This document shows, piece by piece, positions 16,446-25,441 of a stretch of DNA of 44,069 bases. Position 1 is the first letter of the stretch, and each line of letters begins with the position of its first letter. Below the pieces are notes generated by a model. It saw nothing but the letters and a program-made list of their open reading frames with translations. It was not told the DNA's origin and did no database searches. The DNA is from Bacteroidales bacterium (lineage in GTDB: Bacteria; Bacteroidota; Bacteroidia; Bacteroidales; UBA7960), in NCBI GenBank assembly GCA_003554665.1, contig PWGY01000272.1, positions 1 to 44,069 of the forward strand. The letters are read 5' to 3'. Made by a program: the position numbers and the translations under genes.

Positions 16446-18224
16446 CTACTCCTGCGAAACCTCCAGCAACATTTTTCTGTAAATATTAAACACGTTTGCC
16501 CTGGAAACAAACCCCTTGTACTTTCCATTATCAAGTACTGCCATATTCCAGAGGCCGGCATCACGAAACTTCTGCATCACCGTATCCATGCTGTCATCCA
16601 TATGAACTGTGGCCCTGGGCTGTACCATAAGGTTATGTACCTTCAGGCTATCATACTGGCTGCGGTCAAACATGATTTCCCTGACATCGTCCAGACGCAC
16701 CAGCCCGAGAAAGTTATTCTCTTCGTCTGTGACCGGGAAAATATTCCGGCTTGCCCGGGCAATGACCTGCACCAGTTCTCCAAGTGTCATTTCCGGGTAA
16801 AGCCTGTCGAAGTTGGTTTCAAGCACTTCACCCACCTGCAGCAGGGTAAGTACCGTCTGATCCTTATGATGGGTAATAAGCTGACCTTTTGCCGCAAGGT
16901 GGCGGGTGTACAAAGAGTGTGGCTGAAAGTAGTTCACGGTGATGTAGGCAATCGATGAAACCAGGATGAGCGGAATAAATAATTCATAACCACCGGTTAT
17001 CTCTGCAATAAGGAAAATTGCGGTCAGCGGGGCATGGATCACGCCCGCAATAAGTCCCGCCATCCCCACCAGCGCGAAATTGTGTTCCGACACACTCCAG
17101 CGGGTAAACATATTGGTGGTCCGCGAAAACAGGAACCCGGCTATGCTACCCATAAAAAGACTGGGTGCGAACACACCACCGATTCCGCCCGCACCCGTGG
17201 TCAATGAGGTGGCCACGGCTTTGAACAGCAACACCAGCAGCATAAAGCCGACAAAATACAGGCCGGATTCTCCGACTATCCGGGCAAAGATACTCTGCTC
17301 AAGCAGTTGCTCAGGCTGGCCCGACAGCAATCCGCGCATGGCAAAATACCCCTCGCCGAACAGCGGCGGAAATAAAAAGATCAGCAACCCAAGCAAAGCG
17401 CCACCATAAAGTACCCTTTTGAACGGCCGGGCAACCTTTTTGACCTGCGTCTCGACCCTTTCATTGACCCAGGAAAAATACAGCGACACAGCACCGGTGG
17501 TCAGACCCAGCAAAACATAAAAGGGGATATGGCTGTAGTTGAAAGGATCCTGCACCGCAAAATAAAACTCCACCCCTTCGCCGAGGAAAAGGGTGGAAAA
17601 AATGGCTCCCACCACCGTAGCAATCAACAGCGGGATCACCGATGTCATGGTCAGATCCAGGGCAAGAACTTCAAGCGCGAAGATCAACCCGGCGATCGGG
17701 GCATTGAAAATCGCAGCAATGGCCGCTGCCGCACCACAACCGATCAGGAGATTTCTGCGCCTGAATCCAAGCCTGGCCGCCTGGGCCACATTGGATCCAA
17801 TGGCAGCGCCGGTGGAAACGATCGGGGCCTCCATCCCCACAGATCCGCCAAATCCCCCTGTAAATATACAGGCAATAATGGAAGAGTAGGTATTGTGCAA
17901 TTTCATCACACCCCGGTTTCGGGAAATGGCGTAAAGGATCTTTGATACCCCATGACTGATGTCGTCTTTGACAAAATATCTGACATATATCACGGTAATG
18001 AGAATTCCGACCAGCGGAAAGGCAAAAAACGGCCAGTTCCCGGTGTGATAGACAGGTCCGCTTCGAACCCACGCCTCCAGGTAGTGCACTGAAGTTTTAA
18101 GCACCACAGCTGCAACGGCGGCAATCATACCAATCACCACAGCCAGGATAAACAAAAGCTGTTTCTCTGTGACATTTTTCGATCGCCAGATCAGAAATTT
18201 TTCAAGTCTGCTCTTTTCCCTCAT
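16446..18224 (-). CDS. CLC-family chloride channel with two CBS domains
   Basis: A 592-residue membrane protein with about ten or more helices (residues 20-430) and a cytoplasmic pair of CBS domains (about 450-590). CLC signatures seen are FGGSVGMEAPIVSTGA, holding the gating glutamate E132, GIGGVFAPSLFMG, and the tyrosine of SLYTRHL. At the position of the internal proton-transfer glutamate of E. coli ClC (E203), the sequence IFALEVL places Val186, which favours a passive chloride channel over a Cl-/H+ exchanger (inference by manual alignment). The CBS pair probably senses nucleotides. The gene overlaps the end of uvrC by 23 bp, so it is likely co-transcribed with it. Confidence 0.9.
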   Translation of the reverse strand: MREKSRLEKFLIWRSKNVTEKQLLFILAVVIGMIAAVAAVVLKTSVHYLEAWVRSGPVYHTGNWPFFAFPLVGILITVIYVRYFVKDDISHGVSKILYAISRNRGVMKLHNTYSSIIACIFTGGFGGSVGMEAPIVSTGAAIGSNVAQAARLGFRRRNLLIGCGAAAAIAAIFNAPIAGLIFALEVLALDLTMTSVIPLLIATVVGAIFSTLFLGEGVEFYFAVQDPFNYSHIPFYVLLGLTTGAVSLYFSWVNERVETQVKKVARPFKRVLYGGALLGLLIFLFPPLFGEGYFAMRGLLSGQPEQLLEQSIFARIVGESGLYFVGFMLLVLLFKAVATSLTTGAGGIGGVFAPSLFMGSIAGFLFSRTTNMFTRWSVSEHNFALVGMAGLIAGVIHAPLTAIFLIAEITGGYELFIPLILVSSIAYITVNYFQPHSLYTRHLAAKGQLITHHKDQTVLTLLQVGEVLETNFDRLYPEMTLGELVQVIARASRNIFPVTDEENNFLGLVRLDDVREIMFDRSQYDSLKVHNLMVQPRATVHMDDSMDTVMQKFRDAGLWNMAVLDNGKYKGFVSRANVFNIYRKMLLEVSQE

Positions 18225-20049
18225 CCTGCCCCAAATTTATAAAGTAATTTCGAATAATCCTTGCTTTGGCAGGCCCGGCCGCCTCTTCCAGTTCTTTGTA
18301 ACCGGCCTTTCGGATCCCTTCCACAGAACGGAACTTTCTCAGCAATGCCTGAACGGTCACCGGGCCTATTCCGCGGATCTCAGACAACTCCGACTTCAGG
18401 CTTCCCTTTTCCCGGCGCAACCTGTGATGATTGATCCCAAAGCGATGTGCCTCATCACGCATATGCTGAATCACTTTCAGGGTTTCGGAGGTTTTGTCAA
18501 TATAAAGCGGGATGCTGTCGCCCGGAAAATAAATTTCCTCCAGCCTTTTGGCGATTCCAATGACAGGAATTTTACCACGAAGTTCGAGCCGTTCAAGAGC
18601 CTTTACCGCAGCACCAAGCTGACCTTTTCCTCCATCCACAACCACAAGGCGTGGCAAAGGCTTCCCCTCCTCTGACAACCGCCTGTATCTCCTGTAAACA
18701 GCTTCCTGCATCGATGCATAATCATCGGGCCCTTCCACAGTACGGATATTGTAATGCCGGTACTCTTTCTTGCTCGGGCGTGCATCACGGAATACCACCA
18801 TGGCAGCGACAGCATAATTTCCCTGGGTGTTGCTGATGTCAAAACACTCCATATGTTCAGGCATTTCCTTCAGATGCAGATCCTTTTTGATCTGCTCCAT
18901 CAGGCGCCGGGCATGCCTGGCCGGATCTGTCAGTTCACGGTGCTTTTGCCGCTCCATGCGGTAATATTTGGCATTGCGTTCCGACAGCTCCAGCAGCTTC
19001 AGTTTATCTCCGCGGCGGGGCACAACAAAATGAACCCCCGGGATGGTTGTTTCCGGGAGCAAAGGCAGAATGATTTCCTTCACATCGCTCTGAAAGCGCT
19101 GACGCAATTCCGCGATGGCCATATCCAGCAATGCAGCGTCAGACTCATCCAGACGTTTTTGGAGCTCCAGGGTATGCGACTGCACAATGGCCCCGTTGAT
19201 TACCCGCAGATAATTGACATATGCCCGTTTTTCCTCACTGATCAGTGAAAACACCTCCACATTGCTCAAAGAAGGATTTACCACGGTGGACTTACTCTGA
19301 AACTTTTCCAGCAGCAGTACCTTTTCCCTGACCAGGGCAGCCCGCTCAAAGGCATGCTCATCGGCATACTGCTTCATCAGCCGTTTCATTTCCGCGATGA
19401 CCATTCCAAGATTCCCTTTCAGGATCTGTTCGATCTGATCAATGGTTTTCTGATAATTTTCCGCACTTTGCAATCCTTCGCAGGGGCCTTCACAATTGTT
19501 GATATGATACTGCAAACAAACCTTGAATTTCCCTGCAGCAATATTATCCGGAGTCAGTTTCAGGTTGCAGTTGCGGTAACGGAACAGCTGCCTGATCAGA
19601 TCAAGCAATGTATTCATCATGCGCACCGAAGCATAGGGGCCAAAGTACCTACTCCCATCCTTTACCAGGTTGCGGGTGGGAAAAATGCGCGGGAAATCCT
19701 CGTTTTTTATACAAATCCAGGGAAAGGTTTTGTCATCCTTCAGCATCACATTGTAGCGGGGCTGATACTTTTTGATCAGGTTGTTCTCAAGCAGCAATGC
19801 ATCCAGTTCGGTGTCAACCACAATATGCCTGATGCCGGCCACCCTGCGGACCATCAGCCTCACCTTTCCGCTTTCATACCGGTCGCGGTTAAAATAGGAT
19901 GACACCCGTTTCTTCAGGTTTTTGGCCTTACCCACATAAATGACACGTTCCTGCTGGTCATAAAACTGGTACACCCCCGGCTTTTCAGGAAGGGTCAGAA
20001 TCAGGGTCTTTAATTTTTCCCCGTTGGTATGGTGTTTTTTGTCCGGCAT
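18202..20049 (-). CDS. uvrC: Excinuclease ABC subunit C
   Basis: The incision subunit of nucleotide excision repair, 615 residues. The N-terminal GIY-YIG nuclease domain (KPGVYQFY and YVGKAKNLKKRV, about 24-49) makes the 3' cut. A UVR motif (ADEHAFERAALVREKV, about 219-240) contacts UvrB. The RNase H-like second nuclease domain is in the middle (HMECFDISNTQGNYAVAAMVVF, VVDGGKGQL), and the C-terminus has tandem helix-hairpin-helix motifs (LSEIRGIGPVTVQALLRKF). It lies 30 bp after a DUF4130 gene and overlaps the CLC gene, so it sits in one run with the radical SAM/DUF4130 pair. uvrA is at 40616-43495. Confidence 0.97.
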   Translation of the reverse strand: MPDKKHHTNGEKLKTLILTLPEKPGVYQFYDQQERVIYVGKAKNLKKRVSSYFNRDRYESGKVRLMVRRVAGIRHIVVDTELDALLLENNLIKKYQPRYNVMLKDDKTFPWICIKNEDFPRIFPTRNLVKDGSRYFGPYASVRMMNTLLDLIRQLFRYRNCNLKLTPDNIAAGKFKVCLQYHINNCEGPCEGLQSAENYQKTIDQIEQILKGNLGMVIAEMKRLMKQYADEHAFERAALVREKVLLLEKFQSKSTVVNPSLSNVEVFSLISEEKRAYVNYLRVINGAIVQSHTLELQKRLDESDAALLDMAIAELRQRFQSDVKEIILPLLPETTIPGVHFVVPRRGDKLKLLELSERNAKYYRMERQKHRELTDPARHARRLMEQIKKDLHLKEMPEHMECFDISNTQGNYAVAAMVVFRDARPSKKEYRHYNIRTVEGPDDYASMQEAVYRRYRRLSEEGKPLPRLVVVDGGKGQLGAAVKALERLELRGKIPVIGIAKRLEEIYFPGDSIPLYIDKTSETLKVIQHMRDEAHRFGINHHRLRREKGSLKSELSEIRGIGPVTVQALLRKFRSVEGIRKAGYKELEEAAGPAKARIIRNYFINLGQDEGKEQT

Positions 20050-20079
20050 CTTCGGGCAAATATGCTAAAAAATCCCTTA

Positions 20080-20943
20080 TCATCCCTTGCCTTCTTTTTC
20101 CGGAAGGTATTTCCAGTAACGTTTCGGCATAGCGGACCGCATCTGACGATGGTTATTTCTTTCCCTGATATTGATGGCATTATAATAATGCTGCCAGAGC
20201 ACCTGGTACAAGTCTTCGTCCCCTGCATCTTCCCTGTTTTTGCGATCCGAAATATTCAGTTCCGCATTACCCGGAGACCTCATGAACCCGCAGTTCACAT
20301 CCAACCCCGGAAGCCGCAGGGCTGATGGCTGGTCAGGATCTTCCGCAGAAAACCTTACCATCCGGATCGTCTTTGTGTCATAATAAACCCCGCATCCCCT
20401 CCGCATATCGTATATCACCCATTCCTGCAGGGCCATCCGGGATCTGAAATGCGGGGCAAGCATCATCACAATGTCATGATCCGGCTCAATGGCCGCCACC
20501 AACAGCCTGCCGCTGGTCTGGCGGAAACGGACCAGCCCGTGAAAACGGTGAACCTCCCCTTTTACCTTTCTGGCCAGCTGCGTCACCGAACACACATCTT
20601 CATCCAGCATATTGCCATGAAAGTTACCGGTAGTATCCTTAAAGAGCTTGTACAGATACCGCCACAATACCAATGGGGTTTCCGGCCTGTCTGCCTGGAA
20701 GGCCAGATCAACCAGCCGGGCCCCGCGTTTACCGGATCGCTCCCTGATCCCTTTGGCCACACGGGAAGCGTGATCCCGGCTGGTTACCACATGTATCAGT
20801 TCACCAAGAGGCATCTGCTGCTCTTTGTTGCGGGAGATAATGGCCAACGGAGTGCACTGGTCTTTGAATGCACGGAATACCACAGAGAAGAAGCCTTCCC
20901 GTGACCCGTCAAAGGTATATATGACCGTCGATGTGTTCATCAA
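20080..20943 (-). CDS. DUF4130/TIGR03915-type putative DNA metabolism protein
   Basis: A 287-residue protein matching the TIGR03915 family, which is nearly always found with a specific radical SAM protein. Recognisable stretches are VIYTFDGSREGFFSVVF at the N-terminus, FHGLVRFRQTSGRLLVAAIEPDHDIV in the middle, HFRSRMALQEWVIYDMRRGCGVYYD, and a C-terminal LWQHYYNAINIRERNNHRQMRSAMPKRYW. In some bacteria this domain is fused to a uracil-DNA glycosylase; here it stands alone. The catalytic role is unknown. It lies between the radical SAM gene (98 bp upstream) and uvrC (30 bp downstream), supporting a role in DNA repair or modification. Confidence 0.85.
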   Translation of the reverse strand: MMNTSTVIYTFDGSREGFFSVVFRAFKDQCTPLAIISRNKEQQMPLGELIHVVTSRDHASRVAKGIRERSGKRGARLVDLAFQADRPETPLVLWRYLYKLFKDTTGNFHGNMLDEDVCSVTQLARKVKGEVHRFHGLVRFRQTSGRLLVAAIEPDHDIVMMLAPHFRSRMALQEWVIYDMRRGCGVYYDTKTIRMVRFSAEDPDQPSALRLPGLDVNCGFMRSPGNAELNISDRKNREDAGDEDLYQVLWQHYYNAINIRERNNHRQMRSAMPKRYWKYLPEKEGKG

Positions 20944-20968
20944 TTATGTCCTGTTTGCTGAATCTGAT

Positions 20969-21030
20969 GCGTGCAATGACTTTTTGGTTGTTGAACCGGT
21001 TCGCGCATTGACTTTCCGGTTCAGGCACGG
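20969..21030. repeat. Degenerate direct repeat in the rSAM/DUF4130 gap
   Basis: GTGCAATGACTTTTTGGTT (from 20971) and GCGCATTGACTTTCCGGTT (from 21003) are similar over about 19-20 bp with a period near 32 bp. Weak on its own; listed because similar repeats fill many gaps in this window. Confidence 0.4.
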
Positions 21031-21041
21031 GTGCGACCCCA

Positions 21042-22277
21042 TCAAAACAATTGCAGCTGTCTGCCGCCGTGATCAGTTCTGACAAGCTTACGTCTGATCT
21101 GCTCCGGATACAGAGAGGCTGATGCCACCGGCAGTTCACGGCAAAGAATGAAATAACGGGCACGCTTCAGGGCCACACCCATTTGCTTCAGGTGAGACAG
21201 ACCGATCCGGCCGAAACGACGGTTTGCCACAATCAGTTTGGCCGAGCGCACACCAATACCCGGTACCCGGAGAATCTCTTCATAGGAGGCCTGATCCAGA
21301 TCAACCGGATAAAACTGCGGATTACGCAATGCATATGCCAGCTTGGGATCCATTTGGAGATCAAGCTGCGGTTGTTTATCATCAAGAAGCTCATTAAAGC
21401 GAAAATGATAAAAACGCATCAGCCAGTCGGCCTGGTAAAGGCGGTTTTCTCTCACCAGGGGAGGTTGGTTTAAGACTGGCAGACGAAAATCACCGGCATT
21501 GACCGGAACAAAACCTGAGTAATAGACCCGCTTCAGGCGCTGTTGGTTGTATAAACCTGAGGCCAGCCTCAAAATGGTATAATCTGTTTCAGGCGACGCT
21601 CCGACAATCAGTTGGGTGCTTTGGCCGGCAGGAGCAAAACGTGGCGCCTTCCGGTACTTTCGCCGCTCTTCCTTGCTGATCAGTACATGCTGGCTGATCT
21701 GGTTCATCGGGTCAAACACACTTCCGTGGTTTTTTTCGGGCGCAAGCCGCCGTAATTCCGCATCAGTAGGAATCTCCACATTGACACTTAGCCGGTCAGC
21801 CAGCAATCCGGCTTCCTCCACCAGCATCGAATCCGCTCCCGGGATGGATTTCATATGAATATATCCATTGAAGCGGTAATCATTACGAAGCATACGGGCC
21901 ACAGCCACCATGCGCTCCATGGTGTGGTCCGGGCTGACCATAACCCCGGAACTCAGGAACAACCCCTCAATGTAGTTTCGGGAATAAAATTCCCAGGTAA
22001 GATCAGCAAGCTCTTTCACAGTAAAAGCAGCCCTGGGCCTGTCATTGGACCGCCTGTTTACACAGTAGGCACAATCATAGATACAATGGTTGGTATAAAG
22101 GATTTTGAGCAGTGATATGCATCGCCCGTCTTCTGTAAAAGAGTGGCAAACGCCGGAACTCACAGTTTTGCCTGCACCCCCTTTGGACGCCCTGCTGCTT
22201 CCACTTGAAGAACAGGACACATCGTATTTGGCCGCATCAGCGAGCACATTCAACTTTTGCAGGACTTTTTCCTTCAT
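21042..22277 (-). CDS. Putative DNA modification/repair radical SAM protein (TIGR03916-type)
   Basis: A 411-residue radical SAM enzyme. The 4Fe-4S-binding motif is C65-x3-C69-x2-C72 (NHCIYDCAYC). It is preceded by the family-specific N-terminal block with C22, C44 and C53 (DVSCSSSGS, GVCHSFTEDGRCISLLKILYTN). A helix-hairpin-helix motif near residues 325-350 (ILRVPGIGVRSAKLIV) suggests DNA binding. The combination fits TIGR03916, distantly related to spore photoproduct lyase, whose substrate is not established. The partner gene (DUF4130) follows, then uvrC. I expect S-adenosylmethionine-dependent radical chemistry on DNA bases or on a nucleotide, but that is inference. Confidence 0.88.
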   Translation of the reverse strand: MKEKVLQKLNVLADAAKYDVSCSSSGSSRASKGGAGKTVSSGVCHSFTEDGRCISLLKILYTNHCIYDCAYCVNRRSNDRPRAAFTVKELADLTWEFYSRNYIEGLFLSSGVMVSPDHTMERMVAVARMLRNDYRFNGYIHMKSIPGADSMLVEEAGLLADRLSVNVEIPTDAELRRLAPEKNHGSVFDPMNQISQHVLISKEERRKYRKAPRFAPAGQSTQLIVGASPETDYTILRLASGLYNQQRLKRVYYSGFVPVNAGDFRLPVLNQPPLVRENRLYQADWLMRFYHFRFNELLDDKQPQLDLQMDPKLAYALRNPQFYPVDLDQASYEEILRVPGIGVRSAKLIVANRRFGRIGLSHLKQMGVALKRARYFILCRELPVASASLYPEQIRRKLVRTDHGGRQLQLF

Positions 22278-22347
22278 GCAGAACGTCTTTGATCAGATTT
22301 TAATCAAACACCACTCTTTCAATATAAGGAAAAAGCCGCAATACCAC

Positions 22348-22390
22348 GCGATAAAATGCCAAACCTAACGGGCGATCAAACGCCAAACCT
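22348..22390. repeat. Direct repeat, 19 bp x 2 (24-bp period)
   Basis: GCGATAAAATGCCAAACCT at 22348 and GCGATCAAACGCCAAACCT at 22372 match at 17 of 19 positions. It lies in the 190-bp gap between the TonB receptor and the radical SAM gene. Confidence 0.8.
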
Positions 22391-22467
22391 CCGTATGGCT
22401 GTACCGCTGACGCAGGACACAACCGCAGCCCGGCTCCCCGATAAGCCGCATCAGAGATTCCGGATGC

Positions 22468-24711
22468 TTATTGCCGTTCAATGGTATACCTCAGACCCAT
22501 ATAGAACTTACGTCCCATCAGTGGACCCCAGATCATGCTTCCGTCAAAACCTTCCTCAAACGGGGAATGATGGTTCAGAATCGGATTCTCCTGAATGTAA
22601 TCTGTCAGGTTTTCCCCTCCAACATAAACCTCCATCCGGTTCCACCGATAAGTAACCTGGGCATTGACCAGGGTATAGGAAGGAGACTTATCCCGCAAGT
22701 CAAAAGATTCAGGCATATCGGGCAGCCGGCTGGTTCCGTTGAATTGTGCAGTCAGGTCAAACTGCCAGTCATTGGCCTGCGTAGCATAAGAGCCCGAGAG
22801 CATCCCGCGGTAACGGTTCACAAATGGCTGTCGCCGCAACTCACCCCCGATGGTGGCCTGGGAATCCGTAAAGCGGTATGCGGCAGTCAAATCAAAGCGC
22901 CGGACGGGTTCCAGACTCAACTCCACCTGGTAGTTGTTGGCATAAGAATCGCCGTCCAGGTTATAAAAAATGGCCATGGTATGGTCACTGTCCACATCCA
23001 CGATCATCTGGTTCACAAAATCTGTGCGGTAAAATTCGGCAGCCAGCGACCCCTCCCTTCCAAGAAAATCAAACCGACGGGTAATGCTGCCACCGTAATT
23101 CCAGGCTTCCTCTGCCTCAAGGTCATCACGCACCGAAATGCTACGGTTACTCACCAAAAGGCCGGTATTTTCTGCAATGATGTTGGGCACCCTGTAACCT
23201 TTACCTGCCGAAGCCCGGATGGTTGTTTCCTCGTTGATATTGAAATGCAAATGTGATCTGGGGGTAAACAAAGTTCCGAACATGTTGTGATGGTCAGCCC
23301 GCGCAGCCATCACCAAAGTCAGGCGTTCATGCGTATGGTAGGAATACTCAAAAAAGACACCGGGCACTGATTCATGCCGGTCAAACAATGAGTCATTCAG
23401 CTGTTCGCTGTAATCATCAATCAGAAAGCTGACTCCGGCAGCAAATGAATGATCCGGGTGCCCCATGGTATTGGCAAACATGATGTTGGCATAAAAAGTA
23501 TTCTGCTCCCCGTTGTAAGGGCGCTGTCCGTAATACGATTCCTGATCGTGGTGGGTGAAACTGAACTGGGTGCCAAGGCTCGCATCCGGCATGTCTTCAA
23601 AGTAAAATCCTGTTCGGGCGAAGGCGTGGAAACGGGTGGTGTTGGTGCCATAACCGAAGTATTGATCTGAGCCGGCAGGTTCACCATTGGTGAAAAAAGC
23701 TTTTTGTCCCCCCTCCCGCTCTTCCTGCATCAGGTTAAAGCCAAACTGGGAATCCATCACACCATGCCGTTCGTAACGGTAGCGGTTCATCACATTGTAT
23801 TTCTTTACCATGGGATGGTCCAGGAAAGAATTATGGTTATGATCCACCTTGCGCTGGAATAATTCACCATGGGTCATGAGCATGGTCGACCAGTTATCAT
23901 TCAGATCCACGGCAGCATTCAGTGCCGTCTCCAACTGTCCGTCGCTGCTGCCGAAAGCATTGTAATACAGCTGCTCAGGGCCTTCCGGTTTTTTCAGGTC
24001 CACATTGATCTGCCCGGTAACAGATTCGTAACCGTTTACCACACTGGCAGCCCCTTTTGAAATACTGATTGACTCCATCCATGGCCCCGGCACATAACTC
24101 AGACCAAAAGGCTGCCCTAGTCCGCGAATACCAGGTACGTTCTCCAGCATGAGCTGGCTGTAGATGCCTGCCAGGCCAAGCATCTGAATCTGCTGAGCTC
24201 CTGAAACGGCATCACTGTAGGATACATCAACCGACACATTGGTTTCGAACGCCTCAGCCAGATTGCAACATGCAGCACGCTGCATTTCGCTTCCGGTGAT
24301 TACATTGGTGAGCACCGGGTCCATGGCAGACACATGTGCCCCAAGCCTGCGGGCAGCAACAGTTACTTCATCAAGATCCTGGGAAGCTTCAAGTACCACC
24401 TCCACATGATCACTGGTTGATTCAATCATAAGGGTGTCTGAGCGATAACCAATATAGCTGACCACAATTTCATGCGGAAGATCAACTGTTACATCCAGGC
24501 AAAAGTGCCCTTCCTCATCGGTCGCCACCCCGGAGGAGGTTCCGAGCCAGACTACATTGGCCCCCGCCAGTGGATGATAATGATAGTGGTCATCGTGAGC
24601 CACCCTTTCGTAAACGTCTCCATGTACCTCGGAATGTTGTGCATGGAGCAGGGCAACGCACCCCATAATAAAAAACAAAGAAAATGATATGGATTTGAAA
24701 TTTAATTGCAT
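22468..24711 (-). CDS. TonB-dependent receptor with carboxypeptidase-like domain, HYC_CC_PP-associated
   Basis: A 747-residue outer-membrane receptor. A signal peptide (SISFSLFFIMGCVALLHA) is followed by a carboxypeptidase-regulatory-like domain (about 30-105, GVATDEEGHFCLDV), a TonB plug with a Cys pair (AACCNLAEAFETN) and a long barrel ending GRKFYMGLRYTIERQ. The start at 24711 is preferred to 24756 because it puts the signal peptide at the N-terminus. His-rich patches (HGDVYERVAHDDHYHYHP near the mature N-terminus) and the Cys/His-rich partner encoded just upstream suggest transport of a transition metal such as copper, or of a metal complex (inference). It is probably co-transcribed with that partner, 80 bp away. 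Confidence 0.85.
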   Translation of the reverse strand: MQLNFKSISFSLFFIMGCVALLHAQHSEVHGDVYERVAHDDHYHYHPLAGANVVWLGTSSGVATDEEGHFCLDVTVDLPHEIVVSYIGYRSDTLMIESTSDHVEVVLEASQDLDEVTVAARRLGAHVSAMDPVLTNVITGSEMQRAACCNLAEAFETNVSVDVSYSDAVSGAQQIQMLGLAGIYSQLMLENVPGIRGLGQPFGLSYVPGPWMESISISKGAASVVNGYESVTGQINVDLKKPEGPEQLYYNAFGSSDGQLETALNAAVDLNDNWSTMLMTHGELFQRKVDHNHNSFLDHPMVKKYNVMNRYRYERHGVMDSQFGFNLMQEEREGGQKAFFTNGEPAGSDQYFGYGTNTTRFHAFARTGFYFEDMPDASLGTQFSFTHHDQESYYGQRPYNGEQNTFYANIMFANTMGHPDHSFAAGVSFLIDDYSEQLNDSLFDRHESVPGVFFEYSYHTHERLTLVMAARADHHNMFGTLFTPRSHLHFNINEETTIRASAGKGYRVPNIIAENTGLLVSNRSISVRDDLEAEEAWNYGGSITRRFDFLGREGSLAAEFYRTDFVNQMIVDVDSDHTMAIFYNLDGDSYANNYQVELSLEPVRRFDLTAAYRFTDSQATIGGELRRQPFVNRYRGMLSGSYATQANDWQFDLTAQFNGTSRLPDMPESFDLRDKSPSYTLVNAQVTYRWNRMEVYVGGENLTDYIQENPILNHHSPFEEGFDGSMIWGPLMGRKFYMGLRYTIERQ

Positions 24712-24791
24712 GGTAAAACTTATCTGAAAGGTGAAACAAAAAAACACATGCCGCAACAGATTACGGCCACATCAATTCAGTAAGCAAACAC

Positions 24792-25286
24792 CTAGCAATA
24801 TTTAAGGCGGCGGGAAATAATCACCAGTTCACGTCCGGCGGGTTTGGGCGGCGGATCATTCAAGCGGGTAAAGTGGAAGTAAAGGGGTTTCTCCTCCAGC
24901 TCCTGGTTGGAAATGACAAAAGCTGGCAGCAGCATGAATTCCGGAGGAAGAATTTTTTCGGGAGAGCGGTCAGCTGAAGCATCAAATTCCGCCCTCACGT
25001 AATGGGTTTCCGATTCACAATCATCACCGCAATGACTGTCTTTTTGTTTTTCGTACCCTTCACAACATAAACAATCTGCCTTTTGGTGATCAGATTCGCA
25101 GGTGGTTTCTTCCTGATGATTATGGTGAATCTCTTCACAATCAACCCCCTGAGCAAACCCGATCATAACCACATCTGTGGAGTCACAGGAAAAACAGTGG
25201 TGGGTCAACAGACGAATCCCGGCGAACGAGACGAGGAACATGCCCGCCAGCAACATGGATAATATCTGAACACCCAGTCGTTTCAT
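24792..25286 (-). CDS. HYC_CC_PP family Cys/His-rich exported protein
   Basis: A 164-residue protein with an N-terminal signal or membrane segment (VQILSMLLAGMFLVSFAG) and many metal-ligand-type residues: THHCFSC, CEEIHHNHQEETTC, CLCC and SHCGDDC, then a C-terminal PPPKPAGRE. The order HxC, CC, PP is the hallmark of the Bacteroidota HYC_CC_PP family, usually encoded beside a TonB receptor, as here. It may bind or sense a thiophilic metal. The frame is open to 25310, but a perfect -7 box at 25291-25298 places the start at 25286. The mRNA would then have almost no leader. Confidence 0.8.
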   Translation of the reverse strand: MKRLGVQILSMLLAGMFLVSFAGIRLLTHHCFSCDSTDVVMIGFAQGVDCEEIHHNHQEETTCESDHQKADCLCCEGYEKQKDSHCGDDCESETHYVRAEFDASADRSPEKILPPEFMLLPAFVISNQELEEKPLYFHFTRLNDPPPKPAGRELVIISRRLKYC

Positions 25287-25290
25287 GCTC

Positions 25291-25321
25291 CAAATATAAT
25301 AATAATTCAATTAACGTTCAA
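25291..25321 (-). promoter_or_regulatory. Predicted promoter of the HYC_CC_PP/TonB operon
   Basis: On the minus strand TTG (25321-25319) and TATATTTG (25298-25291) are separated by 20 bp. The expected start, 4-6 nt downstream of the -7 box, coincides with the ATG at 25286. Confidence 0.55.
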
Positions 25322-25427
25322 TGCGATACGGCATCAGGGTAATTTCACCGCGGGGGGTATTCAAAAAATGCCTGGTTGCTTTCAGCTCGTTGCTTTCAAT
25401 GCGATAGAAAACCAGGGCAATTTCACC
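25316..25427. repeat. Direct repeat, 34 bp x 2 (78-bp period), with an internal 10-bp repeat
   Basis: Bases 25316-25349 and 25394-25427 share TTCAATGCGATA, CAGGG and AATTTCACC (about 27 of 34). GTTGCTTTCA also occurs twice 14 bp apart, at 25375 and 25389. The array fills the gap between the lipoprotein and the HYC_CC_PP gene and overlaps the latter's promoter. Confidence 0.75.
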
Positions 25428-25441
25428 CTTATTTGGTCCAA

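Noticed and set aside
22471..23256. 261-residue ORF antisense to the TonB receptor
   Set aside because: Shadow of a clear beta-barrel gene; no promoter or domain.
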